64,000 bases of DNA from positions 20,528 through 84,527 of the forward strand of contig JABGOQ010000072.1 in NCBI GenBank assembly GCA_018645405.1, in the 5' to 3' direction. Positions within the stretch are counted from its first letter, which is position 1, and the number at the start of each line of letters is the position of its first letter. Of the stretch, positions 1 through 8,299 are shown in pieces. This DNA comes from Anaerolineae bacterium. Lineage in GTDB: Bacteria; Chloroflexota; Anaerolineae; Anaerolineales; Villigracilaceae. Under the pieces are notes generated by a model. It saw only the letters and a list, made by a program, of their open reading frames with translations, was not told where the DNA came from and searched no databases. The position numbers and the translations under genes were made by a program.

Positions 1-60
1 GCAATGGGACATTTTGCAGATATTTTTTTACACGGCGTATTAAAGCCAAAGGAGCAATAA
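1..60 (+). CDS. C-terminal end of an unidentified protein (partial)
   Basis: The first 57 bases read as an open frame of 19 residues, AMGHFADIFLHGVLKPKEQ, closed by TAA at 58-60. The gene begins outside the window and the fragment is too short to assign a family. The Shine-Dalgarno GGAG of the next gene lies inside its last codons, so the two are probably cotranscribed. Confidence 0.45.
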   Translation, partial: AMGHFADIFLHGVLKPKEQ

Positions 61-63
61 GCG

Positions 64-729
64 ATGTTTAAAAAACAAGGTTGGCATTTCTTGTCTTTAG
101 TAGTCTTGCTGGCAGGCGTTGCCGCGCTCTTTGGGGATGATTTTGCAAGTGGGCAATTATGGGGCGCAAGTACAAAGTTTTGGTTCTGGTTTGCGATTGG
201 TGTTCCGGTTGCGCATCAGATAGTTGTGCCCATAATTTGGCGGGGAGAACTTTATCATCAGTGGATGACCAAAATCTTCGGAGATAAAGGCTTTTTGATT
301 TATAAAATTATTTTCAGCATCCTTTTCATTGCGCGCCCTATTTCTGTGATTTTGGTTGGCATTTCCAACAAAAACACGCTCCATCTAAATCCCTTTTTTG
401 CGTATATTTTGGGGTTTCTTTTACTCATCCCAGCAGTTTACGGCATGTATTCAGTCATCCGCTATTTTGGCATAGATCGTGCTTATGGCATCGACCATTT
501 TGAGCCAGAAATATATTTGAATAAACCATTCGTAAAACAGGGCTTATTTAAATATACTGACAATGCCATGTATAAATTTGTCTTTTTAGCACTTTGGGCT
601 ATAGGCTTAGGCTTTCTCTCCAAAGCAGCCTTATTGGTGGCAGCATTCAATCATCTATATATCTGGGTGCATTTCTACTTTACAGAATTGCCTGATATTC
701 GCCACATATACGGTCAATCTGCCGAATAG
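64..729 (+). CDS. Polytopic membrane protein, PEMT/ICMT methyltransferase-like
   Basis: A 221-residue protein with about five or six hydrophobic segments. Its C-terminal third resembles the membrane methyltransferases that act on phospholipids or isoprenylcysteine: a GLFKYTDNAMYKF stretch stands where the family has a G-hY-RHPMY motif, followed by two helices and a TELPDIRHIYG segment in place of the usual E...FG-Y motif. The RHP core is not conserved (TDN instead), so activity is doubtful. GGAG lies 11 bases before the ATG. It is followed after 7 bases by an ABC-2 permease gene, so it may modify lipids handled by the exporter; that is inference. Confidence 0.5.
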   Translation: MFKKQGWHFLSLVVLLAGVAALFGDDFASGQLWGASTKFWFWFAIGVPVAHQIVVPIIWRGELYHQWMTKIFGDKGFLIYKIIFSILFIARPISVILVGISNKNTLHLNPFFAYILGFLLLIPAVYGMYSVIRYFGIDRAYGIDHFEPEIYLNKPFVKQGLFKYTDNAMYKFVFLALWAIGLGFLSKAALLVAAFNHLYIWVHFYFTELPDIRHIYGQSAE

Positions 730-736
730 GAGACGT

Positions 737-1864
737 ATGAATTCTCGATTAATTTCAATTATCCGCAAGGAATTCATTCAGATTATTCGTGATCCACGTA
801 CTCTGGCAATGATCCTTGTTGTTCCGGTCATGCAATTATTTCTGCTGGGTTATGCCGCAACCACCGATGTGCGGAATGTCCCCATTGCGGTTTGGGATCA
901 AAGTCGCAGCCCAGAATCTCGCGCTTTGCTGGATGCATTTCGCTCCGCAGACTATTTCCGTATCGCCTTTGATATTTGTTCAGATGCTGAACTACGCGAC
1001 CTGATTGAAAGGGGTGAAGCACGCGCTGCCATCATCATCCCGCCAGATTATAGCCAGCGTCTGCTCGAAGGGGATGCTCAAGTCTCGATGATTCTGGATG
1101 GTTCCGATTCCACTGTTGGGGGAACGGCGCTCTCCACCGCACGACTGATCGGGCAATCACACGCCACTAAATTAATGCAGGAGCAAGCCGCTCGGTCCGG
1201 GAGAAGCGCAGAATTTAATCCCCCTTTAGAAGTTCGCACGCAGGTTTGGTACAACCCCGATTTGAACTCTGCCTACTTCATGATTCCTGGCGTGATCGGA
1301 ATGATCCTTTTTGCCATCACATCCATTCTGACGGCAACGACTATCGTCCGTGAGCGAGAACGTGGCACCATCGAGCAATTGATCGTCACGCCTATCCGTT
1401 CATGGGAGTTGGTGGTTGGTAAATTGACACCTTATGTCATCCTTTCCCTTTTTGATACGCTGGTTGTGCTAGCGGTTGGAAATTTTTGGTTCAAGGTGCC
1501 AGTTCGCGGCGATCTTGGTTTGATCATTGGCACATCTGGATTACTACTTCTTTCTGGTCTGGGAATTGGCTTATTTGCTTCGACTACAGCAAATACGCAA
1601 CAAGAAGCCTTTATGACTGTCTGGATGACTCTCTTACCAGCCATATTTCTTGCCGGTTTTTTATTTCCAATAGAAGCCATGCCCCTAGTCTTACGCTGGG
1701 TTTCCTATATTATTCCCCTGCGCTACTATTTGGTTATTATTCGCGCATTATTACTCAAAGGTGTTGGCGCGGCAGCCTTGCAAAATGAGATCATTGCCCT
1801 TGCTATTTTTGGCGTCGGCATTATGAGCGCAGCTGCAATGCGTTTCCGTAAACGACTTGATTAG
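737..1864 (+). CDS. ABC-2 type transporter permease (YhhJ/YbhR-like)
   Basis: A 375-residue permease of the drug/lipid-exporting ABC-2 family. An N-terminal helix follows the typical RKEFIQIIRDPRTLAMI start. A large extracytoplasmic domain (about residues 45-170, with WDQSRSPESRALLD) comes next, then five helices and the family motif RERERGTIEQLIVTPI near residue 205. The SD ATAGGAGA precedes the ATG. It is followed closely by the membrane-fusion protein and, two genes later, two ATPases, the same set as the E. coli ybhGFSR exporter. Only one permease is in the window where that system has two, so it may act as a homodimer or the partner lies upstream. Confidence 0.9.
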   Translation: MNSRLISIIRKEFIQIIRDPRTLAMILVVPVMQLFLLGYAATTDVRNVPIAVWDQSRSPESRALLDAFRSADYFRIAFDICSDAELRDLIERGEARAAIIIPPDYSQRLLEGDAQVSMILDGSDSTVGGTALSTARLIGQSHATKLMQEQAARSGRSAEFNPPLEVRTQVWYNPDLNSAYFMIPGVIGMILFAITSILTATTIVRERERGTIEQLIVTPIRSWELVVGKLTPYVILSLFDTLVVLAVGNFWFKVPVRGDLGLIIGTSGLLLLSGLGIGLFASTTANTQQEAFMTVWMTLLPAIFLAGFLFPIEAMPLVLRWVSYIIPLRYYLVIIRALLLKGVGAAALQNEIIALAIFGVGIMSAAAMRFRKRLD

Positions 1865-1872
1865 GAGTTCCC

Positions 1873-3177
1873 ATGCATAAAAAACGTCCCCCCATTCCTG
1901 TAATTGTGATTATCCTTTTAGTTGTTCTAATTGGTGGCTATTATGGATTAGAAAATTTATTCACGGAAAATAACAGCGGATTAAGTGCCTCAGGCAGTAT
2001 TGAAGCTGTGGAGGTTAACGTCTCGCCAGAGATGGCGGGCAAAGTTAGCGAAGTTCTCGTTGCTGAGGGCGATTCCGTTCAGGCGGATTCACCGCTTCTC
2101 GCTCTTGACCCGAGCTTGCTCGCTGCGCAACGAACGGTTGCCCTATCCCAAGTAGATTCCGCCAACGCTGCATTAAAGACTGCTCAATACCAATATGATC
2201 TTACACTCCAAAATGCGTTGATTGCCCAACAAGCATCCACCGCCATAGATTGGCGCTACGCCTCCCCTGATGAGTTCAGTCAGCCTCTTTGGTTCTTTCT
2301 CAAAACCGAACAGATCGATGCGGTGGAAGAAGAATTAAAAAGAGCTGAAACCGCACTATCTGATGCTCAAAATGAGCTGGCGACAATCATCTCAGATTTG
2401 GATAACACCGAGTTTTTGGTAGCAGCAGAACGCCTTAACCTCGCTCGGATTGCATTTCTTGTTGCCAGAGATGTCAAAATTCAATCGGAGTATGCTGCAC
2501 AGGGTGGTGGTTTGCGTGATGCATCTTATGATGCCTATAACGATGCAGAGGACGAGCTTAACGCCGCAGAAGAAGCCTATTTTGACTTGCTCAATACCGA
2601 AGCAGAAGATGATGTGCAAGATGCGCGCGGAAAAGTCGTTGTCGCCCAGCAACGCTATGATGTAGCTTATACACATCTCCTTGCGCTCCAAACTGGTGAA
2701 GAATCAGCGGCAGTAACCAGCGAGCAAAATGCACTTGGGCAAACGCAAAGCGCATTGGATCAAGCTAAAGCAAATTTGGCTTTGCTCGATACCCAGATCG
2801 CCAAATTAACGATTTATGCTCCCGCAAGCGGAACTGTTTTGACACGCAACGTAGAGCCGGGCGAATTCGTTCAGCCGGGTGCAACAGCCCTTACCCTCGC
2901 TGATCTATCTGAATTAAAGATTACAGTTTACGTCCCCGAAGATCGCTATGGTGAAATCTCTCTGGGACAGCAGGCTGAGATCAGTGTCGATTCTTTCCCC
3001 AATGAAACCTTTTCTGCCACAGTGGTTTATATTGCAAACTCAGCCGAATATACACCGCGCAATGTCCAGACAGTGGAAGGGCGCAGCAGCACAGTTTATG
3101 CCGTCAAACTGAAAGTGGATGATCCAGCAGGGAAGCTCAAGCCAGGTATGCCCGCAGATGTGAAATTTAACGAGTGA
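1873..3177 (+). CDS. HlyD-family membrane fusion/adaptor protein (YbhG-like)
   Basis: A 434-residue periplasmic-adaptor-type protein. It has one N-terminal transmembrane anchor (residues 8-28) and a first biotinyl-lipoyl half near residues 40-85 (ASGSIEAVEVNVSPEMAGKV). A long alpha-helical coiled coil runs from about 85 to 305, then the second lipoyl half (TIYAPASGTVLTRNVEPGEF) and a beta-barrel domain ending in LKPGMPADVKF. The SD TTAGGAG precedes the ATG. The gene sits between the permease and ATPase genes of the same operon. In an organism without an outer-membrane partner it would span or stabilise the exporter outside the membrane; no TolC-like gene is nearby. Confidence 0.88.
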   Translation: MHKKRPPIPVIVIILLVVLIGGYYGLENLFTENNSGLSASGSIEAVEVNVSPEMAGKVSEVLVAEGDSVQADSPLLALDPSLLAAQRTVALSQVDSANAALKTAQYQYDLTLQNALIAQQASTAIDWRYASPDEFSQPLWFFLKTEQIDAVEEELKRAETALSDAQNELATIISDLDNTEFLVAAERLNLARIAFLVARDVKIQSEYAAQGGGLRDASYDAYNDAEDELNAAEEAYFDLLNTEAEDDVQDARGKVVVAQQRYDVAYTHLLALQTGEESAAVTSEQNALGQTQSALDQAKANLALLDTQIAKLTIYAPASGTVLTRNVEPGEFVQPGATALTLADLSELKITVYVPEDRYGEISLGQQAEISVDSFPNETFSATVVYIANSAEYTPRNVQTVEGRSSTVYAVKLKVDDPAGKLKPGMPADVKFNE

Positions 3178-3184
3178 GGAAATA

Positions 3185-3649
3185 ATGAGTGTAGATGATT
3201 TCAACTGGCAGCGCATGAAATATATCCAAAAGCTTCATCGTGTTCTCTACGCGATCGGGCTTGGACCGCTTATCGGAAAAATCATCCTTCTTTTAACGAC
3301 AACTGGCAGAAAATCAGGGTTGAAGCGCGTGACACCCTTGCAATATGAAGAAATTGACGGCAAATATTATCTTGGCTCAGCGCGTGGCCTGAACGCAGAT
3401 TGGGTACGTAATATTCAAGCAAACTCTCAAGTGAATATTCGAGTCAAATCAGACTCTTATCAAGGCCAAGCCGAGATTGTTACCGACCCAGCCCGTTTTG
3501 CGGATTTTATCGAAATTCGCCTTGAGCGGCATCCAGTTATGGTTGGCTTGATGATGGAAAAAGTGCACGGTTTATCCAAAGAACCCAGTCGTGAAGAATT
3601 GAAAAAAATGGCAGAAAAAGAATCCTTGGTGATCATTACACTTCTTTAG
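3185..3649 (+). CDS. F420-type nitroreductase family (DDN-like) oxidoreductase
   Basis: A 154-residue protein matching the deazaflavin-dependent nitroreductase/FDOR split-barrel family. The hallmark TTTGRKSG near residue 40 binds the F420 phosphate tail in characterised members, and it is followed by the typical TPLQY strand, a YYLGSARG strand and a W-NI-AN segment. These enzymes use reduced F420 to reduce quinones, fatty acids or nitroaromatics, and some bind F420, FMN or haem instead. It lies 7 bases after the HlyD gene and 17 before the ATPase, embedded in the exporter operon, which is unusual. An F420:NADP oxidoreductase at 10882-11550 supports F420 use by this organism. Confidence 0.82.
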   Translation: MSVDDFNWQRMKYIQKLHRVLYAIGLGPLIGKIILLLTTTGRKSGLKRVTPLQYEEIDGKYYLGSARGLNADWVRNIQANSQVNIRVKSDSYQGQAEIVTDPARFADFIEIRLERHPVMVGLMMEKVHGLSKEPSREELKKMAEKESLVIITLL

Positions 3650-3666
3650 GGTAGCGAGAATAATTG

Positions 3667-4608
3667 ATGGAATATCTAATTCAAGCAGAAAATCTCCACA
3701 AATCCTTCGGTGAAAACCACGCTGTTAATGGTATTTCCCTGCAAGTTGCCGAGGGCGAGATATTTGGTCTCGTTGGCTCTGATGGTGCAGGAAAAACCAC
3801 AACCTTGCGCCTTCTGGTTGGTGCTATGTTGCCAGATTCCGGAAAAGTTATCGTAGAAGGACAGCCTCTCTCTGATTACGAAGAAGAAATTCGTGCCCAA
3901 ATTGGTTACCTCTCGCAACGCTTCTCGATGTATGAAGATTTGACCGTCTTGGAAAATATCCGTTTCTTTGCCGAAGTACGTAATCTCTCTGCAAAAGAAT
4001 GGCTACCGCGCAGCATGGATATTCTGGATTTTGTTGGCTTGGCTGATTTCAAAGATCGTCGCGCGAGTCAACTCTCAGGTGGGATGAAACAGAAACTAGG
4101 GCTGGCGAGCGCGCTTGTCCATCGTCCGCGCATCTTATTGCTCGACGAACCAACGACAGGCGTCGACCCTGTCACCCGCCAGGATTTTTGGCAACTCATC
4201 ATTCGCCTCGTCTCCGACGAAAGCCTGACCGTTCTGATCAGCACCCCCTATATGGATGAAGCAGCTCGCTGCGGGCGTTTGGGATTTATGCGGGATGGAC
4301 GTCTGCTTAAGAGCGGGACACCCGCTGAGTTGCGTGCAGATCTTGATGGAAGCATCCTTGAATTACGCGGGGAACCGCTCCGTGATTTACGCTTGCTCGC
4401 CGCTATGGATGAAGATGTCCTCGACGTACACACTTTCGGCGACCGCCTTCATCTGCGGATTACCAGCGGGCAGGCTGATGCGCTTCTCAAACGCTTACCG
4501 CAGCAACTTGCTACACAAGGCGGAAAAGTGGATACCCTTCGCATAATTCCCCCAACGCTGGAAGATGTTTTTATTGCCCTAACCGCTTCGGAGATTGCAG
4601 ATGCCTGA
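3667..4608 (+). CDS. ABC transporter ATP-binding protein, first of a pair (YbhF N-half-like)
   Basis: A 313-residue ATPase with Walker A GSDGAGKTT (about residues 36-44), Q-loop GYLSQRF, intact signature LSGGM, Walker B ILLLDEP and a C-terminal domain ending in PPTLEDVFIALT. The H-loop histidine is missing: the segment reads STPYMDEA where consensus proteins have THYMDEA. The preceding TTG at 3664 is an alternative start; the ATG at 3667 is preferred. The last 8 bases overlap the next ATPase, whose defects are complementary, so the two probably form an obligate heterodimer equivalent to the fused E. coli YbhF. Confidence 0.9.
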   Translation: MEYLIQAENLHKSFGENHAVNGISLQVAEGEIFGLVGSDGAGKTTTLRLLVGAMLPDSGKVIVEGQPLSDYEEEIRAQIGYLSQRFSMYEDLTVLENIRFFAEVRNLSAKEWLPRSMDILDFVGLADFKDRRASQLSGGMKQKLGLASALVHRPRILLLDEPTTGVDPVTRQDFWQLIIRLVSDESLTVLISTPYMDEAARCGRLGFMRDGRLLKSGTPAELRADLDGSILELRGEPLRDLRLLAAMDEDVLDVHTFGDRLHLRITSGQADALLKRLPQQLATQGGKVDTLRIIPPTLEDVFIALTASEIADA

Positions 4609-5512
4609 ACCCGCCATCATCACTCACGATCTAACACGCCGTTTTGGCGAATTTGTCGCCGTTGACCACATCTCGTTTCAAGTCAATCAGGGCGAAGTTA
4701 TAGGTTATCTTGGGCCCAATGGGTCAGGGAAAACCACCACCATCCGGATGTTATTGGGATTATTGAAGCCTTCGGAAGGGCATGCAACTGTTTTGGGTTA
4801 CGATGCTTTTCGCCAAACAGAAGAAGTACGCGCGCGCGCGGGTTATATGTCACAGAAATTTGCTTTATATGATGATCTGACAGTCTGGGAAAATATTGAA
4901 TTCTACGGCGGTGTTTATGGTGTGCGTGATAAGAAACTTTTAAACGCGACTCTGGAACGAGTCGGGTTAATTGGTTATGAACGTGAGAATACTGGCAGCC
5001 TTTCAGCAGGCTGGAGACAACGCCTTGCGCTTTCGATTGCGCTGGTACACAAGCCAAAATTACTCTTTCTCGATGAACCAACCAGCGGAGTTGATCCAAA
5101 CGCTCGTCGCGTTTTCTGGGATTTGATTTATGATCTCGCCAATGAAGGCACGACGGTCTTTGTGACCACACATTATATGGACGAAGCGGAGTATTGCGAG
5201 CGAGTGGGTATTATGCGTGATGGGAAATTATTGGCAATGGATAACCCCGCGATACTTAAAGAGGAGACACTCCCTGGTCCCGTCTGGGATTTATTTGCGA
5301 CACCCTTGGAAACAGCTCTGGACGCACTTTCTACTGTTGATGGAGTTTTACGGGCGGGCTTGGCTGGAAATCACTTACGAATTATTACAGAACCGAAAAT
5401 AGTTGCACTGGATGTGATAGACCCACTCAGAGCTGCTAATGTGGAGGTAAATACAATCAAACGCGGTGACCCTACGTTAGAAGATGTGTTTTTATCCTTG
5501 GCAAAAGATTAA
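4601..5512 (+). CDS. ABC transporter ATP-binding protein, second of a pair (YbhF C-half-like)
   Basis: A 303-residue ATPase with Walker A GPNGSGKTT (about residues 39-47), Q-loop GYMSQKF, Walker B LLFLDEP and an intact H-loop (TTHYMDEAEYC). Its ABC signature is degenerate: LSAGW replaces LSGGQ. Its C-terminus has the same PTLEDVFL ending as its neighbour. ATG 4601 overlaps the upstream stop, which suggests translational coupling. Pairing its intact nucleotide site with the intact signature of the upstream ATPase gives one competent and one degenerate ATP site. It is the last gene of the operon, before a terminator at 5536-5571. Confidence 0.9.
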   Translation: MPEPAIITHDLTRRFGEFVAVDHISFQVNQGEVIGYLGPNGSGKTTTIRMLLGLLKPSEGHATVLGYDAFRQTEEVRARAGYMSQKFALYDDLTVWENIEFYGGVYGVRDKKLLNATLERVGLIGYERENTGSLSAGWRQRLALSIALVHKPKLLFLDEPTSGVDPNARRVFWDLIYDLANEGTTVFVTTHYMDEAEYCERVGIMRDGKLLAMDNPAILKEETLPGPVWDLFATPLETALDALSTVDGVLRAGLAGNHLRIITEPKIVALDVIDPLRAANVEVNTIKRGDPTLEDVFLSLAKD

Positions 5513-5535
5513 GCAAGATTGACATGAAATAAAGT

Positions 5536-5571
5536 AAAAAATCTCAAGTATTTTAATGCTTGAGATTTTTT
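5536..5571 (+). terminator. Bidirectional intrinsic terminator
   Basis: A 13-bp perfect stem (left arm 5536-5548, right arm 5559-5571) with a 10-base loop, A-rich on the left and T-rich on the right. It lies between the converging ABC operon (plus) and pspC (minus) and can serve both. Confidence 0.85.
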
Positions 5572-5589
5572 AGTAGAAAGAGAGCTAAA

Positions 5590-5796
5590 TCAGGATGCAA
5601 TTGGTGCAGGCGGGATAACGGCCATCATGATCAGATATGCCAGCAAGATGCCAGGACCTGTGATGAAGAAGGCTGTTACGAAAAGCAGGCGGACAATCGT
5701 TGGGTCAAGATTGGCGTATTCTGCTATTCCGCTGCATACGCCTGTGAGCATTATGTCGTTGAGATTGCGATAAAGTCTTTTGTAGTTTTCAGTCAT
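5590..5796 (-). CDS. pspC: PspC domain membrane protein
   Basis: A 68-residue protein that is a whole PspC domain: KRLYRNLNDIMLTGVCSGIAEY, the amphipathic start with the conserved GVC-GIA-Y core, then the DPTIVRLLFV helix and a second hydrophobic helix ending at a short polar tail. PspC proteins sense or stabilise stressed membranes in the phage-shock response. No pspA or pspF is nearby, so the role here is unclear. AAGGAG lies 6 bases before the ATG. Downstream is the shared terminator. Confidence 0.88.
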   Translation of the reverse strand: MTENYKRLYRNLNDIMLTGVCSGIAEYANLDPTIVRLLFVTAFFITGPGILLAYLIMMAVIPPAPIAS

Positions 5797-6025
5797 TTTA
5801 TTCTCCTTTGTGTTTTTCTATATTACTTACGCAGGAGTTTGAAGAAGGTTGCGCAAAGATTTGGAGAAGATGTTGAACTTAGACTCAATTCAATTTATCG
5901 GTAGCAAGTTGAGGTCATGTTTGATTCCCCGCCGCTTCTTAAATGGGTATTCTTACTAGGAGGTGTAGATGTGCAAGATGAAATCTGTGTTTGGGTTAGG
6001 TGGCGGCGGCATCCATAAAATATTT

Positions 6026-6409
6026 TTAATTGCCAAGAAAGATGACGATGGTGCGCCCCAGCCAAACGGCGCCAAGACCAAAGATGACGCTTGCCCCGAT
6101 ATTGAGATAAAAAAGAAAATTATCGCCCGCGCTGATGAGATTGAAACTGTCGGAGCTGAAGGTGGAGAAGGTCGTGAAGGCGCCCAGAAAGCCGAGAAAG
6201 ACGAGAGAGCTGCTTTCTGGAGTGAAGATATTGCGGGCTTCGGCAAGTTGAGCGAGTGCGCCGATTAGCAAACAACCAATCAGATTAACAACCAATGTGC
6301 CAAGTGGGAATTGTGGGGTTTTTGACCAATCTTGTACAAAAGTGCTGAGCGCGTAACGCATGACTGCTCCGAAAAATCCGCCCATACCAATTAAAAGAAA
6401 AATGCCCAT
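6026..6409 (-). CDS. crcB: Fluoride channel CrcB/Fluc
   Basis: A fluoride-specific channel subunit of about 127 residues with four helices. Visible motifs are GGFFGAVMRY at the start, TLVVNLIGC in helix 2 and GFLGAFTTFSTFSSD in helix 3, which carries the phenylalanine box and the break that binds the central sodium in characterised Fluc dimers. Two starts are possible: ATG 6424 has no SD, while ATG 6409 has GGAG 9 bases upstream and gives the usual family N-terminus (MGIFLLIGMGG), so 6409 is preferred. The leader contains a fluoride-riboswitch-like fold at 6438-6477. A single crcB copy implies a homodimer. Confidence 0.92.
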   Translation of the reverse strand: MGIFLLIGMGGFFGAVMRYALSTFVQDWSKTPQFPLGTLVVNLIGCLLIGALAQLAEARNIFTPESSSLVFLGFLGAFTTFSTFSSDSFNLISAGDNFLFYLNIGASVIFGLGAVWLGRTIVIFLGN

Positions 6410-6437
6410 TTGCTTTTGCTCCATGTGTAGATTTGTT

Positions 6438-6477
6438 GGAGTTTTAGCCCAGGGGCAATATTTGAAACTCCATCGCT
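6438..6477 (-). promoter_or_regulatory. Putative fluoride (crcB-motif) riboswitch, degenerate
   Basis: Read on the minus strand, the leader contains GCGATGGAGTTT (6476-6465), then a short GCC/GGC hairpin, then TAAAACTCC (6446-6438). GGAGTTT pairs perfectly over 7 bp with AAACTCC. The order GCGATGG-stem, small hairpin, returning CTCC strand just before crcB is that of the fluoride riboswitch. The expected pseudoknot partner after the first strand (CGCC) and the TGATG of the consensus are not clear, so this is either a divergent member or chance. An additional CCATCGC further upstream could pair with GCGATGG as an alternative fold. Confidence 0.42.
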
Positions 6478-6520
6478 ATATGCGAGCTATTTTACAGGCG
6501 ATGGGGTAAGGTAACAAGGG

Positions 6521-7105
6521 TTATTTCTTGTGCTCAAGTTCTTTTCGATAAAGTTTCATTTGGAATTTTAGAAAGAGAAGCCCCCCAATCACAGCACCTG
6601 CAATAAGAAGAGGATTAGTTTCTAAATTTTCTGTGATGGCTAAGCCCGCGTAGAAAGTCATCGCGCTAAAAGTAACCGCACCGAGCATGGCAACCTGCTG
6701 TGCAAGATAATAGGCTACACTTTTCGGTTTATATAGTGCTGGGAGCGTTTTTGTCTGCCAGCGAAAAGCTTTATCAAGTTCTTTGTTTTGCGTAATCAGA
6801 AAATCTTTGATCTGGTTCATTGCACGCGCTGATTCAAACCAGGCCAGCCTTAATTGGATCAGCTGGCGTAAGGTGATAATCCCAAAATAAGAGAGAAATA
6901 AAAATAATCCCGTGAAAGCCCACAGCGTTGTTTGTTCTGTTGTTGGTGTTGTTCCAAAAAATGCACCAAAAAGACTGCCTACACTGACCAGATAAAAAGT
7001 TGTCACACGGGCGCGATCTTCCTGTGCCTGAAAAGCTGTTTGAGCAACATATTGATATTCCTCTGCTACAACCTCTTCAACTTCAAATCTTTTTTCATTA
7101 CTCAT
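6521..7105 (-). CDS. Hypothetical membrane protein with two helical hairpins
   Basis: A 194-residue protein of unknown function. An acidic N-terminus (about 35 residues) precedes two closely spaced helices (about 35-80). A central cytosolic stretch rich in charged residues (about 85-125) comes next, then two more helices (about 130-175) and a basic tail ending KELEHKK. The helix-pair, soluble, helix-pair plan recalls small membrane sensor or effector modules such as SLATT-type proteins, but no diagnostic motif is present and I do not assign it. It lies between yjbQ and crcB on the same strand, with gaps of 18 and about 110 bases. Confidence 0.7.
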   Translation of the reverse strand: MSNEKRFEVEEVVAEEYQYVAQTAFQAQEDRARVTTFYLVSVGSLFGAFFGTTPTTEQTTLWAFTGLFLFLSYFGIITLRQLIQLRLAWFESARAMNQIKDFLITQNKELDKAFRWQTKTLPALYKPKSVAYYLAQQVAMLGAVTFSAMTFYAGLAITENLETNPLLIAGAVIGGLLFLKFQMKLYRKELEHKK

Positions 7106-7123
7106 AAAAGCCTCTTTGTCGTT

Positions 7124-7543
7124 TTATTCCCCGATGATCTGCACGATCAATTCTCTTTGGCGAGGGTGAACATCAAAATCAACAAACATGATCTGTTGCC
7201 AGGTCCCCAGAGTGAGTTTTTCTTCCACAAAGGGAATGGTGATCGATGGACCTATCAAAGCAGCCCGAACATGTGAATGTCCATTCCCATCGTGCCAGCG
7301 TGCTTCATGCGCATAATCTTTTTCTGGTGATGCCAATTCATCCATTAAACGGCGAAAATCGCTCAGGCAACCGCTTTCGTATTCAATCGTTGTTAGTCCA
7401 CTGGTTGATGATGGGGTGAAAAGAGTCACCGTCCCATTTTGAATGCCGCTCTTAACTACCGCATCCGAAACTTGACGGGTGATGTTAAGGCTATCAGCAT
7501 TCCCTTGTGTATTAAAGCGAAGGGTGTCTGTAAGCACTGCCAT
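7124..7543 (-). CDS. YjbQ/UPF0047 family protein
   Basis: A 139-residue protein matching the YjbQ family along its length: TVTLFTPSSTSGLTTIEYE near residue 40, the conserved HDGNGHSHVRAALIG near residue 85 with its histidines, and the closing LGTWQQIMFVDFD. Family members have weak thiamine-phosphate synthase activity in vitro and no settled physiological role. GAGGGA precedes the ATG inside the end of the upstream gyrI-like gene; the two are directly adjacent and surely cotranscribed. Confidence 0.9.
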   Translation of the reverse strand: MAVLTDTLRFNTQGNADSLNITRQVSDAVVKSGIQNGTVTLFTPSSTSGLTTIEYESGCLSDFRRLMDELASPEKDYAHEARWHDGNGHSHVRAALIGPSITIPFVEEKLTLGTWQQIMFVDFDVHPRQRELIVQIIGE

Positions 7544-8197
7544 CTATTTTCCCTCTTTTTTAGATCCAGATATTATTTTTATTGGGTACCGTAAAATCGT
7601 GCGTTGCTTCTCAGGTTTGGTATGTCGTGGATCGCTGAGATAGATTTCGTGATAGGGTTCGCCTAGCTGATACTTCTCTTTGCGGGCATAATTCTTTATC
7701 CGCTCAATGGTCATTGGTACCAATCCGGGGGAGCTGACATGCATGATTTGGACTGCCGAACCTTCGTGAAAAGGTTCAAAGCGAGCTAATTTTAGCGCAG
7801 AAATTCCGCTACGTTTTTTTCTTAAACTACTCACGGCATCTTCAAACATATCTGTACTGATATGTTCAGGTTGCATCATCATTAGAGTCCATTTCCAGCC
7901 ACTTCGGTTTTTGAAATCGTTTTTTCCTGAAGGGTGCCATAACCCTTCCAGAGGCATGGTATTGTAGTCAATCGGGTTTTTTCGATTGAGCTTGGATATA
8001 AATTTTAGCGTGAAGGAAATCCCATTGAGTGCATTTAGCGCATCTTGGAATGAGTCTGATGTTGTTCTATTAGTTCCCTCCTCAAGTTGACCATCGATCA
8101 TTATAAAATTAAACAAAGGAACATCAACCATTTCTACTCCGCGAGCAGATGATGTGTATAGCTCTCTAATTTCCTCTGTCAACTCTAATTTGGCCAT
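7544..8197 (-). CDS. GyrI-like small-molecule-binding domain protein
   Basis: A 217-residue soluble protein that resembles the stand-alone GyrI-like proteins: VDVPLFNFIMIDGQ, the SDSFQDALNALNGISFTLK helix, HPSGKNDFKNRSGWKW, and a second half with EPFHEGSAVQIMHVS and the Y--YLSDPRHTKPEKQRTILRY ending. The SHS2-like duplicated fold binds hydrophobic small molecules, and some members hydrolyse cyclopropanoid toxins. No DNA-binding domain is attached. It is first in a short minus-strand unit with yjbQ. Confidence 0.85.
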   Translation of the reverse strand: MAKLELTEEIRELYTSSARGVEMVDVPLFNFIMIDGQLEEGTNRTTSDSFQDALNALNGISFTLKFISKLNRKNPIDYNTMPLEGLWHPSGKNDFKNRSGWKWTLMMMQPEHISTDMFEDAVSSLRKKRSGISALKLARFEPFHEGSAVQIMHVSSPGLVPMTIERIKNYARKEKYQLGEPYHEIYLSDPRHTKPEKQRTILRYPIKIISGSKKEGK

Positions 8198-8299
8198 AAA
8201 ACACTCCCGAAGAAAACTTCTAACAATATTTATCTATTATACCCTCTAATTATTATTACTCAGGCATTCCCCTCAAAGAAAATCTGTTCCAATCAGTTT

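Noticed and set aside
4698..5171. Minus-strand frame of 157 codons in the second ABC ATPase gene
   Set aside because: Covers Walker A to Walker B of the real gene; clearly a shadow.
5969..6268. Plus-strand frame of 99 codons with a perfect AGGAGGTG in front of its ATG
   Set aside because: Most of it is antisense to crcB, whose motifs are unmistakable, and the encoded protein is charged low-complexity sequence. The SD match is probably chance.
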